NCBI GenBank assembly: GCA_003476885.1
Contig: DMUR01000086.1
Location: forward strand, 7,163 to 13,353
DNA from: Chloroflexota bacterium
Lineage (GTDB): Bacteria > Chloroflexota > Limnocylindria > Limnocylindrales > Limnocylindraceae
Direction of reading: 5' to 3'
Length of the DNA stretch: 6,191 bases
How positions within the stretch are numbered: position 1 is the first letter of the stretch; every line of letters starts with the position of its first letter. The translations under genes were made by a program, and so were the position numbers. A model generated the notes under the pieces. The model saw nothing but the letters and a program-made list of their open reading frames with translations, made no database searches and was not told the DNA's origin. This document shows positions 1 to 6,191 of the stretch, piece by piece.

Positions 1-1448
1 TGGCGCGCATCTACGGCGTAGCGACGGCCCCAACGCACCGCGCAGGGACCGATGCAGAGGCAACTGCAGAGCTACTCCTCCTCCTCGCCGCAGAGCTCCC
101 AGAGCGACTCGCCACCCTCAAGGAGGGGATCAGCGACTCGATCCGTGCGGCCCGTAGCGGGAAGGGTGAACCGAAGGCGCTTCTCGAAGCGGCACGTCGC
201 AAGGCGCGCCTCGGGAAGAACCTCTTCGGCTACATGCATAAGAAGACCGGTCGCGCACTCACAATGAAGGAGGGGATTCGCATTGACGGCCGAAAAGTGG
301 ATCAGATCCGCCCGATCACCGTTGAGGTTGGACTCCTGCCACGTGCCCACGGCACGGGGCTCTTCACGCGCGGCGAGACGCAGGCGCTCAGCATTGCAAC
401 ACTCGGCCCGATCGCCCAGGCCCAGCGCCTGGATACGATCTCGCCGGTTGCGACGAAGCGTTATCTGCATCACTACAACATGCCGCCGTACAGCACTGGC
501 GAGAACAAGCCGATGCGCGGTCCTGGGCGCCGAGAGATTGGACACGGTGCACTCGCTGAGCGAGCGCTCCTCCCAGTCCTTCCATCCGCGGAAGAGTTCC
601 CATACACAATTCGCGTTGTCTCAGAGTGCGTAACCTCAAATGGCTCCACCTCGATGGCCTCCACGTGTGGCTCGAGCTTGGCGCTGCTTGATGCGGGCGT
701 ACCGATCAAGGCCGCTGTTGCTGGTGCAGCAATGGGCCTGATGTCAGAGCCAGGCGGCGAGTTCGTTGTCCTTACCGACATTCTCGGCAAGGAAGACGCG
801 TTCGGCGACATGGACTTCAAGGTGACGGGAACCCGCGAGGGAATCTCGGCGCTTCAGATGGACATCAAGGTGCAGGGCATCACGGGAGCGATCATTCGAA
901 CCGGTCTCAAGGATGCGCTTGCAGCGCGACTCGAGATCCTCGACAAGATGGATGCGGTGATCTCTACCGCGCGACCTGAGCTTTCAGACTTCGCGCCACG
1001 AATCACCACCATCAAGATCAACCCTGAGAAGATCCGCGACATCATCGGCAAGGGCGGGGCAGTGATCCGCAAGCTGCAGGATGATTTCCAGGTCAACATC
1101 AATGTCGAAGATGATGGAACCGTGCAGATTGCCTCGAGCGACCCAGAGCGCACCAAGCGTGCACTCGATGCCATCAACGGCATCACCAAGGAGGTTGAGG
1201 TGGGCACCCTGTACATGGGTAAGGTGACCCGCATCATGGGCTTCGGCTGCTTCGTTGAAATCCTCCCTGGCAAGGAAGGGCTCGTTCGCATCGGCGAACT
1301 CGCTGACTACCGAGTCAATACGGTTGAAGACGAAGTTGCTGTTGGCGATGAGATCATGGTGGTCGTCATGGAGGTCGATCGACAGGGTCGTGTAAACCTC
1401 TCCCGACGAGCGGCCATGCAGCGCCACAAGGCTGCGCCACGCGAATAA
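1..1448 (+). CDS. pnp: Polynucleotide phosphorylase (PNPase), 5'-truncated by window edge
   Basis: PNPase degrades RNA 3'-to-5' by phosphorolysis, releasing nucleoside diphosphates, as a trimer in the cytoplasm. The frame is open from the first complete codon at base 3, so the ATG at 234 is internal and not the start. About 481 codons are visible against roughly 700 in the family, so the first RNase PH domain lies upstream. Visible order, counting from the base-3 codon: helical linker domain (about 15-87), second RNase PH domain (about 88-325) with RIDGR (93-97), FTRGETQ (121-127) and RREIGHG (176-182, equivalent to E. coli R398, R399 and H403). Metal and catalytic residues equivalent to E. 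coli D486, D492 and K494 are at 265, 271 and 273 (bases 795-821). A KH domain with GKGG (349-352) and an S1 domain (about 400-475) follow, then a short basic tail. The catalytic core looks intact. A stem-loop follows the stop. In many bacteria rpsO lies just upstream, but that is outside the window. Confidence 0.98.
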   Translation, partial: ARIYGVATAPTHRAGTDAEATAELLLLLAAELPERLATLKEGISDSIRAARSGKGEPKALLEAARRKARLGKNLFGYMHKKTGRALTMKEGIRIDGRKVDQIRPITVEVGLLPRAHGTGLFTRGETQALSIATLGPIAQAQRLDTISPVATKRYLHHYNMPPYSTGENKPMRGPGRREIGHGALAERALLPVLPSAEEFPYTIRVVSECVTSNGSTSMASTCGSSLALLDAGVPIKAAVAGAAMGLMSEPGGEFVVLTDILGKEDAFGDMDFKVTGTREGISALQMDIKVQGITGAIIRTGLKDALAARLEILDKMDAVISTARPELSDFAPRITTIKINPEKIRDIIGKGGAVIRKLQDDFQVNINVEDDGTVQIASSDPERTKRALDAINGITKEVEVGTLYMGKVTRIMGFGCFVEILPGKEGLVRIGELADYRVNTVEDEVAVGDEIMVVVMEVDRQGRVNLSRRAAMQRHKAAPRE

Positions 1449-1454
1449 CCTTCG

Positions 1455-1468
1455 TGGGGCCAGCCCCA
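1455..1468 (+). other. Small GC hairpin just after pnp stop
   Basis: The bases read tggggc-ca-gcccca, a perfect inverted repeat that can form a 5-bp stem with a 4-base loop, seven bases after the pnp stop codon. No T-run follows, so it is not a convincing terminator alone. It may protect the 3' end of the pnp message or cooperate with the larger stem-loop at 1483-1516. It could also be chance in GC-rich DNA. Confidence 0.35.
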
Positions 1469-1482
1469 ATCACGTTTCCGTT

Positions 1483-1520
1483 CGAACGACCCGTCGCCAG
1501 AGCGGCGGGTCGTTCGTTAT
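1483..1520 (+). terminator. Probable pnp transcription terminator stem-loop
   Basis: A 15-bp stem pairs 1483-1497 with 1502-1516 around a CAGA tetraloop (1498-1501). Every position pairs, with one U-G wobble. The 3' side is followed only by TTAT, a weak U-tract, so termination may be partial or factor-assisted. The minus-strand side has no T-run, so the likely direction is forward, ending pnp transcripts. The 3' flank runs directly into the predicted asd -10 box, so read-through and new initiation could both feed asd. Confidence 0.65.
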
Positions 1521-1523
1521 ACT
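1494..1523 (+). promoter_or_regulatory. Predicted asd promoter with start point at the ATG (leaderless)
   Basis: TATACT at 1518-1523 matches five of six bases of the sigma-70/SigA -10 consensus. Counting its last T as -7 puts +1 at base 1530, exactly the A of the asd ATG. A weak -35 candidate, TCGCCA (1494-1499, four of six bases), lies 18 bases upstream, inside the terminator stem-loop. There is no Shine-Dalgarno-like sequence in the ten bases before the ATG (tactcgcggc), which fits a leaderless transcript. The box and spacing are seen directly. Promoter activity is inferred. Confidence 0.5.
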
Positions 1524-1529
1524 CGCGGC

Positions 1530-2597
1530 ATGAATAGCAGCGCAGCGCAAGGAGCCGGCACGGGGAGCGACGGGTATGTCGTTGCCGTCGTTGGCGCGAC
1601 CGGCCTTGTTGGCCGCACCATGATCAGCGTCCTTGAGGAGCGAAACTTCCCCGTTCGAACGCTTCTGCCGTTGGCAGCGTCTGCAGGAGGGAGGAGCGTC
1701 TCTTTCCGTGGAGCACAGGTTCCAGTACAAGAAGCGACTCCGGATGCTTTTGTTGGCGTCGACATTGCGCTCTTTAGCGCAGGGGCCGACGTGAGCCTGA
1801 AGCTCGCCCCTGAAGCGGCGGCACGTGGGTGTGCGGTCGTAGACAACTCAAGCGCCTGGCGCATGGACCCGACGGTGCCGCTTGTCGTCTCGCAGGTGAA
1901 CCCCGATGCACTCAGTGGACACCACGGAATCATTGCCAACCCAAACTGCTCAACGATGCAGCTCGCGCCCCTTCTAAAGGCGTTGCAGGAAGAGGCGGGC
2001 CTCCGACGTGTAGTGGTCGCAACATATCAAGCAGTCTCCGGTGCTGGAGCGGAGGCCGTTGACGATCTTGCCCAGCAGCGTGCCGCCGTGGTGGCAGGGA
2101 AGCAACCGTCCTCAACCATTTATCCGCACGCCGTTGTCCTCAGCCCAATTCCCGCGATTGATGTCTTCCTGGAAGATGGGTCAACGAAAGAGGAGCAGAA
2201 AGTTGTACTCGAGAGCCGCAAGATCCTAAGCCTTCCAAACCTGCGCATCAGTGCGACGGCAGTGCGTATCCCCGTTGAGGTCAGTCATTCGGAGGCTGTG
2301 CATGTTGAACTTGAGCGAGCGATTTCACCTGTCCGTGCAAGGACAGTCTTTGCACAGACAGATGGCGTCTTTGTACAGGACGATCCAGCAACGCACACAT
2401 ACCCTCTCGCAGCAACCTCATCCGGTAGCGACGGCATCTTTGTTGGCCGCGTGCGCGTGGATGCAAGCGTTGAACACGGACTCGCATTCTGGGTCGTGAG
2501 CGACAATGTCCGCAAAGGTGCTGCGACGAATGCGGTACAAATCGCCGAGCTGCTGATTCAGCGCCAGCTGCTCTGGGGAAGCGCGCCGCGTGCCTGA
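1530..2597 (+). CDS. asd: Aspartate-semialdehyde dehydrogenase
   Basis: Asd reduces L-4-aspartyl phosphate to L-aspartate 4-semialdehyde with NADPH in the cytoplasm. This is the branch point to lysine/diaminopimelate, threonine and methionine. At 355 aa the length is normal. The N-terminal Rossmann domain carries GATGLVG (22-28). The phosphate-binding region includes VDNSSAWRMD (104-113). The catalytic cysteine is in NPNCST (C140, bases 1947-1949), followed by TYQAVSGAG with the conserved Gln at 167. The dimerisation domain has TKEEQKVVLESRKIL (219-233), and RIPVEVSHSE supplies the catalytic Arg and His (R246, H253). The start is forced: there is no other ATG, GTG or TTG before the nucleotide-binding motif, and residues 1-15 are a dispensable-looking Ser/Gly/Ala head. 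No ribosome-binding site precedes it, and a -10 box sits seven bases upstream of the ATG. Its 3' end overlaps the next gene by 8 bp. The aspartokinase and dapA/dapB partners are not in the window. Confidence 0.97.
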   Translation: MNSSAAQGAGTGSDGYVVAVVGATGLVGRTMISVLEERNFPVRTLLPLAASAGGRSVSFRGAQVPVQEATPDAFVGVDIALFSAGADVSLKLAPEAAARGCAVVDNSSAWRMDPTVPLVVSQVNPDALSGHHGIIANPNCSTMQLAPLLKALQEEAGLRRVVVATYQAVSGAGAEAVDDLAQQRAAVVAGKQPSSTIYPHAVVLSPIPAIDVFLEDGSTKEEQKVVLESRKILSLPNLRISATAVRIPVEVSHSEAVHVELERAISPVRARTVFAQTDGVFVQDDPATHTYPLAATSSGSDGIFVGRVRVDASVEHGLAFWVVSDNVRKGAATNAVQIAELLIQRQLLWGSAPRA

Positions 2598-3276
2598 AGG
2601 GCGAGCGGTGGCGCTCGCCACGCTCGCGCACGAGATTGAATCCTGTCGGGCCTGCCCCCTCGGTTCATCGCGAACTCGCAGCGTCCCAGGCGAGGGGAGC
2701 GCGAGCGCCGAGTTGCTCTTTGTCGGAGAGGCTCCTGGTGCGAGCGAAGATGCAGTCGGTCGACCGTTCGTTGGGGCAGCCGGAAAGCTTCTCGATCTCC
2801 TCCTCGGGCTCACTGGGCGTACGCGAGAGGATGTATTCGTACTCAATGTGGTGAAGTGCCGCCCACCTGAGAACCGTGACCCAGCACCCGAGGAGATCGC
2901 CGCCTGTGCGCCATTCCTGGAGCGGCAGCTCGCTCTTTTGAACCCCGTGATGGTTGCTCCGCTCGGCCGTCACGCCCTCCGCGCCTTCGCCCCTGACGCG
3001 AAGATCTCCGCAGTCCACGGGAACCCGCTGGAGGGCGGGGTGGGGCTTCCGCTCGGCGCGACCCTCTTCCCGCTCTACCACCCCGCTGCGGCGCTTCACA
3101 ACGGCGCGCTGCGCCCAACGCTCGAGCGGGATATGGGTGCGCTGGTCCGAGAACTCCCTGCGGCACGGGTTCGGTGGGCCTCCGCTCGCGGAGGAGCGGG
3201 GGAGGCTAGGCTGTTGCAGCAAGAACCTACTGCGGAGCGGGCACAGCTCCGCCTCTTTGAAAGTGAGGCCGAATGA
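2590..3276 (+). CDS. Family 4 uracil-DNA glycosylase (Fe-S type)
   Basis: This enzyme excises uracil (from cytosine deamination or dUMP incorporation) from DNA and starts base-excision repair. It is 228 aa, normal for family 4. Four cysteines placed as the family's [4Fe-4S] ligands are visible: C19 and C22 (CRACPL), C90 (KCRPPENRDP) and C106, the last two 16 apart. Motif 1 is GEAPGASED (46-54), followed by GRPFVGAAGKLLD. The C-terminal active-site motif is HPAAAL (H164-L169). The UdgX-type insertion loop is not apparent, so ordinary family 4 is preferred. Residues from about 190 form a low-conservation tail containing QLRLF (219-223), a beta-clamp-binding-like motif. The start is GTG at 2590, overlapping asd by 8 bp, with GGGGAAG at 2575-2581 as a plausible Shine-Dalgarno. 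A GTG at 2608 is possible but less favoured. The ATGA overlap with rnj implies coupled translation. Confidence 0.95.
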   Translation: MPEGRAVALATLAHEIESCRACPLGSSRTRSVPGEGSASAELLFVGEAPGASEDAVGRPFVGAAGKLLDLLLGLTGRTREDVFVLNVVKCRPPENRDPAPEEIAACAPFLERQLALLNPVMVAPLGRHALRAFAPDAKISAVHGNPLEGGVGLPLGATLFPLYHPAAALHNGALRPTLERDMGALVRELPAARVRWASARGGAGEARLLQQEPTAERAQLRLFESEAE

Positions 3277-5081
3277 GACAGCGTGGCTCCGGAACTTCGG
3301 GGCAGCGCCCTCCCGCACGTCCGCAGGGGCGCCAGCAGGGGCGGCCGCAGCCTCGACCAGCTGCGCCGGCACGGCCAACGGGTCAACGCCCTGCGCAAGG
3401 ACAGCGTCCGGACCGCGCGGCTCCAAGCGGGCCACCACTCCGACTCATCCCCCTTGGCGGAATGGGGGAGATCGGAAAAAACCTCTACCTCTACGAGTAC
3501 CAGGAGACGATCATCCTGGTCGACTGCGGTCTCGCATTCCCTGACGAGACCACGCTCGGCGTAGACATCATCATTCCGGACATCACCTACCTGCGCGAGC
3601 GAAAGAGTGCGGTCAAGGCGGTTCTCATCACGCACGGACATGAAGACCATGTTGGCGCGCTGCCGCACATTCTCCCTGAGTTGCCAGGAGTGCCCGTGTA
3701 CGCGAGCACGCTTGCGCGAGGACTTCTCGCCAACAAGCTCAAGGAGTACAAGGTCACCGCAAATCCACTCCGCCCCCTTGACCCGGGTGATCAGATTGAG
3801 ATTGGGCCGTTCGTGATTGAGCCGTTCCGCGTAGGGCACTCAATCCCTGATGCAATGGGGTATGCGATCCATACGCCAGTAGGGACTGTTGTGCACACGG
3901 GTGACTTTAAGTTTGATCAGACGCCAGCCGACGGGAAGGCGGCCGACTTCGCAATCCTTGCTCGACTCGGCGCACAGGGCGTTTTGGCACTTGTCTCCGA
4001 CAGCACCCGTGCGGAAGCACCAGGCTATACGCCAAGCGAACAGGTCGTTGGCCAAGCATTCAAGTCAATCATCAGCGATGCGCCCGGTCGTGTGATCGTG
4101 GCGACCTTTGCCTCAAATATTGCGCGGATTCAGCAGGTCCTTGATGCGGCAGGGGAGTTCCGACGCAAGGTCGCGGTTGTTGGGCGATCCATGGAGCAGA
4201 ACGTAAAGATCGCGCGAGATCTTGGATATCTCACCTTCCCAACCCCGCTGATCGCGAAAGAGGAGATTGGCCGGAGGAGTAAGGAGCCGCTCGTCATTGC
4301 AACCACAGGCGCGCAAGGCGAACCGATGGCGGGCCTCGCAAAGATGGCCAACGGGGAACATCGCAACGTAGAGATTCAGAACGGCGATACGGTGATCGTG
4401 TCGGCCTCGCCAATCCCTGGGAATGAAGAGGCGGTTGGGAGAACGATTGACAATCTCTTCAAGTCTGGTGCAAACGTGATCTATCACTCGATCGCCCAAG
4501 TGCACGTCTCCGGACATGCGTCGCAGGAAGAGCTCAAGATGATGCTTGCGCTGACAAAGCCGCGACACTTCGTGCCAATGCACGGAGAGATGCGGATGCA
4601 GGTGGCGCACGGTCGGCTCGCCACGCAGATGGGTGTCAGTGCGTCAAACGTCTTCATCATTGACAATGGCACGCCGATTGAATTCTTTGCGGACGGGAGC
4701 GCACGTCGTACGACGCCTGTTGCTCACGGTGCTGTCTTCGTTGACGGGTCCTCGGTTGGCGAGATTAGCGAGATCGTGCTTCGGGACCGACGCACCCTCG
4801 CCGATGACGGGATTGTTGTGATATTCGCGACGGTTGATGCGCAGTCGGGAAAACCAGTCGGGCGCCCAGTGCTCGTTACACGAGGTTTCCTAAACGGTGA
4901 TGAGGACAATAAGCTCGTTGAGGCAACGATCAGCATCGCGCTGAAGGCGATCCAGCATAAGAGTGATCGCAGTGCAGAGACAGGGCTGATCAAGGCGCAG
5001 CTTAGCGAAGCAGTTTCTAGATTCTTGAGCCGAGAGACGAGGCGACGACCACTCGTGGTGCCGGTCGTCGTCGAGGTCTAA
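3273..5081 (+). CDS. rnj: Ribonuclease J (5'-3' exo/endoribonuclease)
   Basis: RNase J is a zinc-dependent metallo-beta-lactamase/beta-CASP nuclease that matures and degrades RNA, cutting internally and digesting from 5' monophosphate ends. At 602 aa it is about 50 residues longer than typical Bacillus enzymes. Core motifs: LIPLGGMGEIGKN (58-70), HGHEDHVGALP with H121, H123, D125 and H126 (bases 3633-3650), H189 in GHSIPD, D211 in HTGDFKFD, SDSTRAE (242-248), the beta-CASP stretch FASNIARIQQV (279-289), HVSGHASQEE (411-420) and MHGE with H437. A C-terminal domain follows to residue 602. Residues 1-57 are a low-complexity Arg/Pro/Gln/Gly tail with three GQRP copies, 12 Arg and one acidic residue. 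No alternative ATG, GTG or TTG exists before M64, which lies inside the conserved core, so the tail is part of the protein. The ATG overlaps the udg stop (ATGA), with GAGG at 3265-3268 as a plausible ribosome site. ftsK starts one base after its stop. Whether this is the J1 or J2 type cannot be told. Confidence 0.97.
   Translation: MRQRGSGTSGQRPPARPQGRQQGRPQPRPAAPARPTGQRPAQGQRPDRAAPSGPPLRLIPLGGMGEIGKNLYLYEYQETIILVDCGLAFPDETTLGVDIIIPDITYLRERKSAVKAVLITHGHEDHVGALPHILPELPGVPVYASTLARGLLANKLKEYKVTANPLRPLDPGDQIEIGPFVIEPFRVGHSIPDAMGYAIHTPVGTVVHTGDFKFDQTPADGKAADFAILARLGAQGVLALVSDSTRAEAPGYTPSEQVVGQAFKSIISDAPGRVIVATFASNIARIQQVLDAAGEFRRKVAVVGRSMEQNVKIARDLGYLTFPTPLIAKEEIGRRSKEPLVIATTGAQGEPMAGLAKMANGEHRNVEIQNGDTVIVSASPIPGNEEAVGRTIDNLFKSGANVIYHSIAQVHVSGHASQEELKMMLALTKPRHFVPMHGEMRMQVAHGRLATQMGVSASNVFIIDNGTPIEFFADGSARRTTPVAHGAVFVDGSSVGEISEIVLRDRRTLADDGIVVIFATVDAQSGKPVGRPVLVTRGFLNGDEDNKLVEATISIALKAIQHKSDRSAETGLIKAQLSEAVSRFLSRETRRRPLVVPVVVEV
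5041..5072 (+). promoter_or_regulatory. Stem-loop at rnj 3' end abutting ftsK ribosome site
   Basis: Bases 5041-5050 pair with 5063-5072 over 10 bp, including one G-U wobble, around a 12-base loop. It falls in the last codons of rnj and ends immediately before the GAGGT ribosome-binding sequence of ftsK (5073-5077). It could tune ftsK translation or act as an RNA-processing point. It could equally be a by-product of the repeated Arg and Val codons there. Confidence 0.3.
5073..5077 (+). promoter_or_regulatory. Shine-Dalgarno of ftsK (sets the GTG start)
   Basis: GAGGT lies inside the last codons of rnj, five bases before the GTG at 5083. This spacing supports 5083 as the ftsK start over the in-frame GTG at 5125, and it makes ftsK translation dependent on, or coupled to, rnj translation. 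Confidence 0.6.
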
Positions 5082-5082
5082 C

Positions 5083-6191
5083 GTGGCACGGAACGGACGC
5101 CGCACTCGAACCAGCGGCGGCAGAGTGATCAGCGGCGCAGCGGCACGCACGCTCGTCTTCTTGGCGTTTGCAGTGACTGGCGTGGTGCTTGCGGTTGGGC
5201 TGATCCTCCCAGGGCGCGGACTCCTCGCTGACGCACTGCGTGACGTTCTTGCTCCGTGGTTCGGGGCTGGCCGATGGATGCTTCCACCCGCGCTGATTGC
5301 ATTCGGTGTCTGGTATGAACGCAGCGGTGAGAAGTCTGCTCGTGATGCCCTCCGCGCACTCCTTGCCATCGCCGCGCTTCCGGCACTCTTGGCAATCGTT
5401 GAGATCCTCCTCCCCGGTCGAGGCGGCATCATTGGAGCGATCGCCGGTGGAGGTGTCGCGAGTCTCCTCTCACCTATCGGCGGCCTTGCCGCGTGGAGCG
5501 CACTGCTCATTGCTATCTGTCTGATCCTCGCTGAGTCCACGGTTCGCAGGATCTTCACGACAATCTTCGGCGGGGCAAAGGCGGGAGCGCTCGCCAGCGC
5601 TGAAGTGATCGCCCGCGGAGTAGAGGAGCTCGCGGAGCGTCGCGAGCAGGCTCAGCGCGATCGCGACGCGGCACGTGCGACCGCCTCAACGATCGAGAAT
5701 GAGGACAGCGACGAATCTATTGATCTTCAAGCGCGAGCGCAAGAGGCGGGCGAAGCGGGTGATGACGCTCACCTCGCTGACGAACCCACACGCTCGAACG
5801 CCCCTCGCCCGGTCCCTGCTCCTGTGCCTCCGCTCTCAGCAACGTTCGCTCCGGCAAAAGTTGCGGGATCAACGGTTCGCGACGGCCTGTCGGCGCGATC
5901 TGACCAGGGGAGCAGTCGTTCAGCCAACGCAGGAACGCGCGAATACACGCTCCCTGGATCTGAAATCCTCACAGCACACGCTCCGGTCCGTGCAGGAGCC
6001 GGGATGGATCATGAGACGAACAGTCAGATCATCGTGTCAAAGCTTGCAAGTTTCGGCATCGCGACGCAAGTTGTGGGAATTAGCGCCGGGCCCGTTGTTA
6101 CCCAATATGAACTGGAACCAGACGCTTCAGTACGAGTAAGCAAGATCGAAGCACTCGCTGACGATCTCGCAATGGCGCTCTCTGCGCGATC
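5083..6191 (+). CDS. ftsK: DNA translocase FtsK/SpoIIIE, N-terminal part, 3'-truncated by window edge
   Basis: FtsK is a septum-anchored hexameric ATPase that moves chromosomal DNA into daughter cells and helps resolve dimers. The frame from GTG 5083 stays open for 369 codons to the window end. A basic cytosolic head (RNGRRTRTSGGR) precedes about four hydrophobic segments, roughly 23-43, 63-78, 90-110 and 114-150, the last long enough to hold one or two helices. Then comes an Ala/Glu/Arg-rich, probably coiled-coil stretch (165-200), an acidic linker (about 204-234) and a Pro/Ala/Ser-rich linker (235-285). The FtsK alpha domain begins at YTLPGSEIL (288-296) and includes ASFGIATQVVGISAGPVVTQYEL (322-344) and VRVSKIEALADDLAMALSA (350-368), the hallmark stretch just before the RecA-like motor. 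The Walker motifs and gamma domain lie beyond the window. The linker is much shorter than that of E. coli FtsK, as in SpoIIIE-type proteins. It follows rnj by one base. A tyrosine-recombinase partner or sporulation role cannot be judged here. Confidence 0.93.
   Translation, partial: MARNGRRTRTSGGRVISGAAARTLVFLAFAVTGVVLAVGLILPGRGLLADALRDVLAPWFGAGRWMLPPALIAFGVWYERSGEKSARDALRALLAIAALPALLAIVEILLPGRGGIIGAIAGGGVASLLSPIGGLAAWSALLIAICLILAESTVRRIFTTIFGGAKAGALASAEVIARGVEELAERREQAQRDRDAARATASTIENEDSDESIDLQARAQEAGEAGDDAHLADEPTRSNAPRPVPAPVPPLSATFAPAKVAGSTVRDGLSARSDQGSSRSANAGTREYTLPGSEILTAHAPVRAGAGMDHETNSQIIVSKLASFGIATQVVGISAGPVVTQYELEPDASVRVSKIEALADDLAMALSAR

Noticed and set aside
234..1448. Treating the ATG at 234 as the start of a 404-aa protein
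   Set aside because: The frame is open back to base 3 and encodes the PNPase helical linker domain upstream, so the gene is simply cut by the window edge.
3179..3194. Perfect 6-bp hairpin (cctccg-ctcg-cggagg) as an internal terminator or regulatory element
   Set aside because: It is short, has no T-run, and lies in the Gly/Ala/Arg-rich UDG tail, where GC-rich codons make such symmetry likely. A competing pairing with the nearby ggaggc also exists.
2665..3438. 257-codon open frame on the minus strand
   Set aside because: It lies wholly opposite the UDG gene and the start of rnj, has no recognisable domain, and its composition is that of antisense GC-rich coding DNA.
2954..3544. 196-codon + strand frame spanning the udg-rnj junction
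   Set aside because: It is Ser/Arg/Thr-rich shadow sequence overlapping the conserved UDG active-site region and the RNase J core, both read in other frames with clear motifs.
4890..5558. 222-codon minus-strand frame across the rnj-ftsK junction
   Set aside because: It is opposite two well-supported genes, has no family motif and no ribosome site that stands out, and is typical of the complement of Ala/Leu-rich coding sequence.
5675..6139. 154-codon + strand frame near the window end
   Set aside because: It is an Arg/Ser-rich out-of-frame reading of the ftsK linker; the ftsK frame gives the recognisable alpha-domain motifs at the same place.

Overview
The window is an ordinary but compact bacterial housekeeping locus. 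All genes read on the + strand: the 3' two-thirds of pnp (polynucleotide phosphorylase), a short intergenic gap, then a tightly packed series asd - family 4 uracil-DNA glycosylase - rnj (RNase J) - ftsK. The last gene runs off the window end. I see no mobile element, CRISPR array, tRNA or rRNA, and no stretch over 100 bases without a gene.

Organism: the DNA is GC-rich (by eye around 60%). Two of the starts are GTG, and neighbouring genes overlap or nearly touch. RNase J, the Fe-S family 4 UDG and the pnp...asd...rnj...ftsK order fit Gram-positive-type lineages (Bacillota, Actinomycetota, Chloroflexota). Residue choices such as the PNPase stretch [13 protein letters not shown] and the RNase J stretch SDSTRAE look most Chloroflexota-like to me. 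That placement is from memory of family sequences and is tentative.

Layout: pnp enters from upstream and stops at 1448. Bases 1449-1529 hold a small hairpin, a strong 15-bp stem-loop that looks like the pnp terminator, and a TATACT box placed so that transcription would begin on the A of the asd ATG (a predicted leaderless mRNA). asd (1530-2597) overlaps udg (2590-3276) by 8 bp. udg overlaps rnj (3273-5081) by 4 bp (ATGA). ftsK begins at 5083, one base after the rnj stop. The four downstream genes are therefore very likely one operon with translational coupling.

Roles: PNPase (3'-5' phosphorolysis) and RNase J (5'-3' exonuclease and endonuclease) are the two arms of bulk RNA turnover. Asd makes L-aspartate 4-semialdehyde for lysine/diaminopimelate, threonine and methionine synthesis. 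UDG removes uracil from DNA. FtsK pumps chromosomal DNA at the division septum. The gene order is a conserved genomic neighbourhood rather than a single pathway. The points worth a second look are the fused terminator/promoter before asd, a beta-clamp-binding-like QLRLF motif at the UDG C-terminus, and a forced-start basic disordered tail on RNase J. I found no convincing undescribed system.
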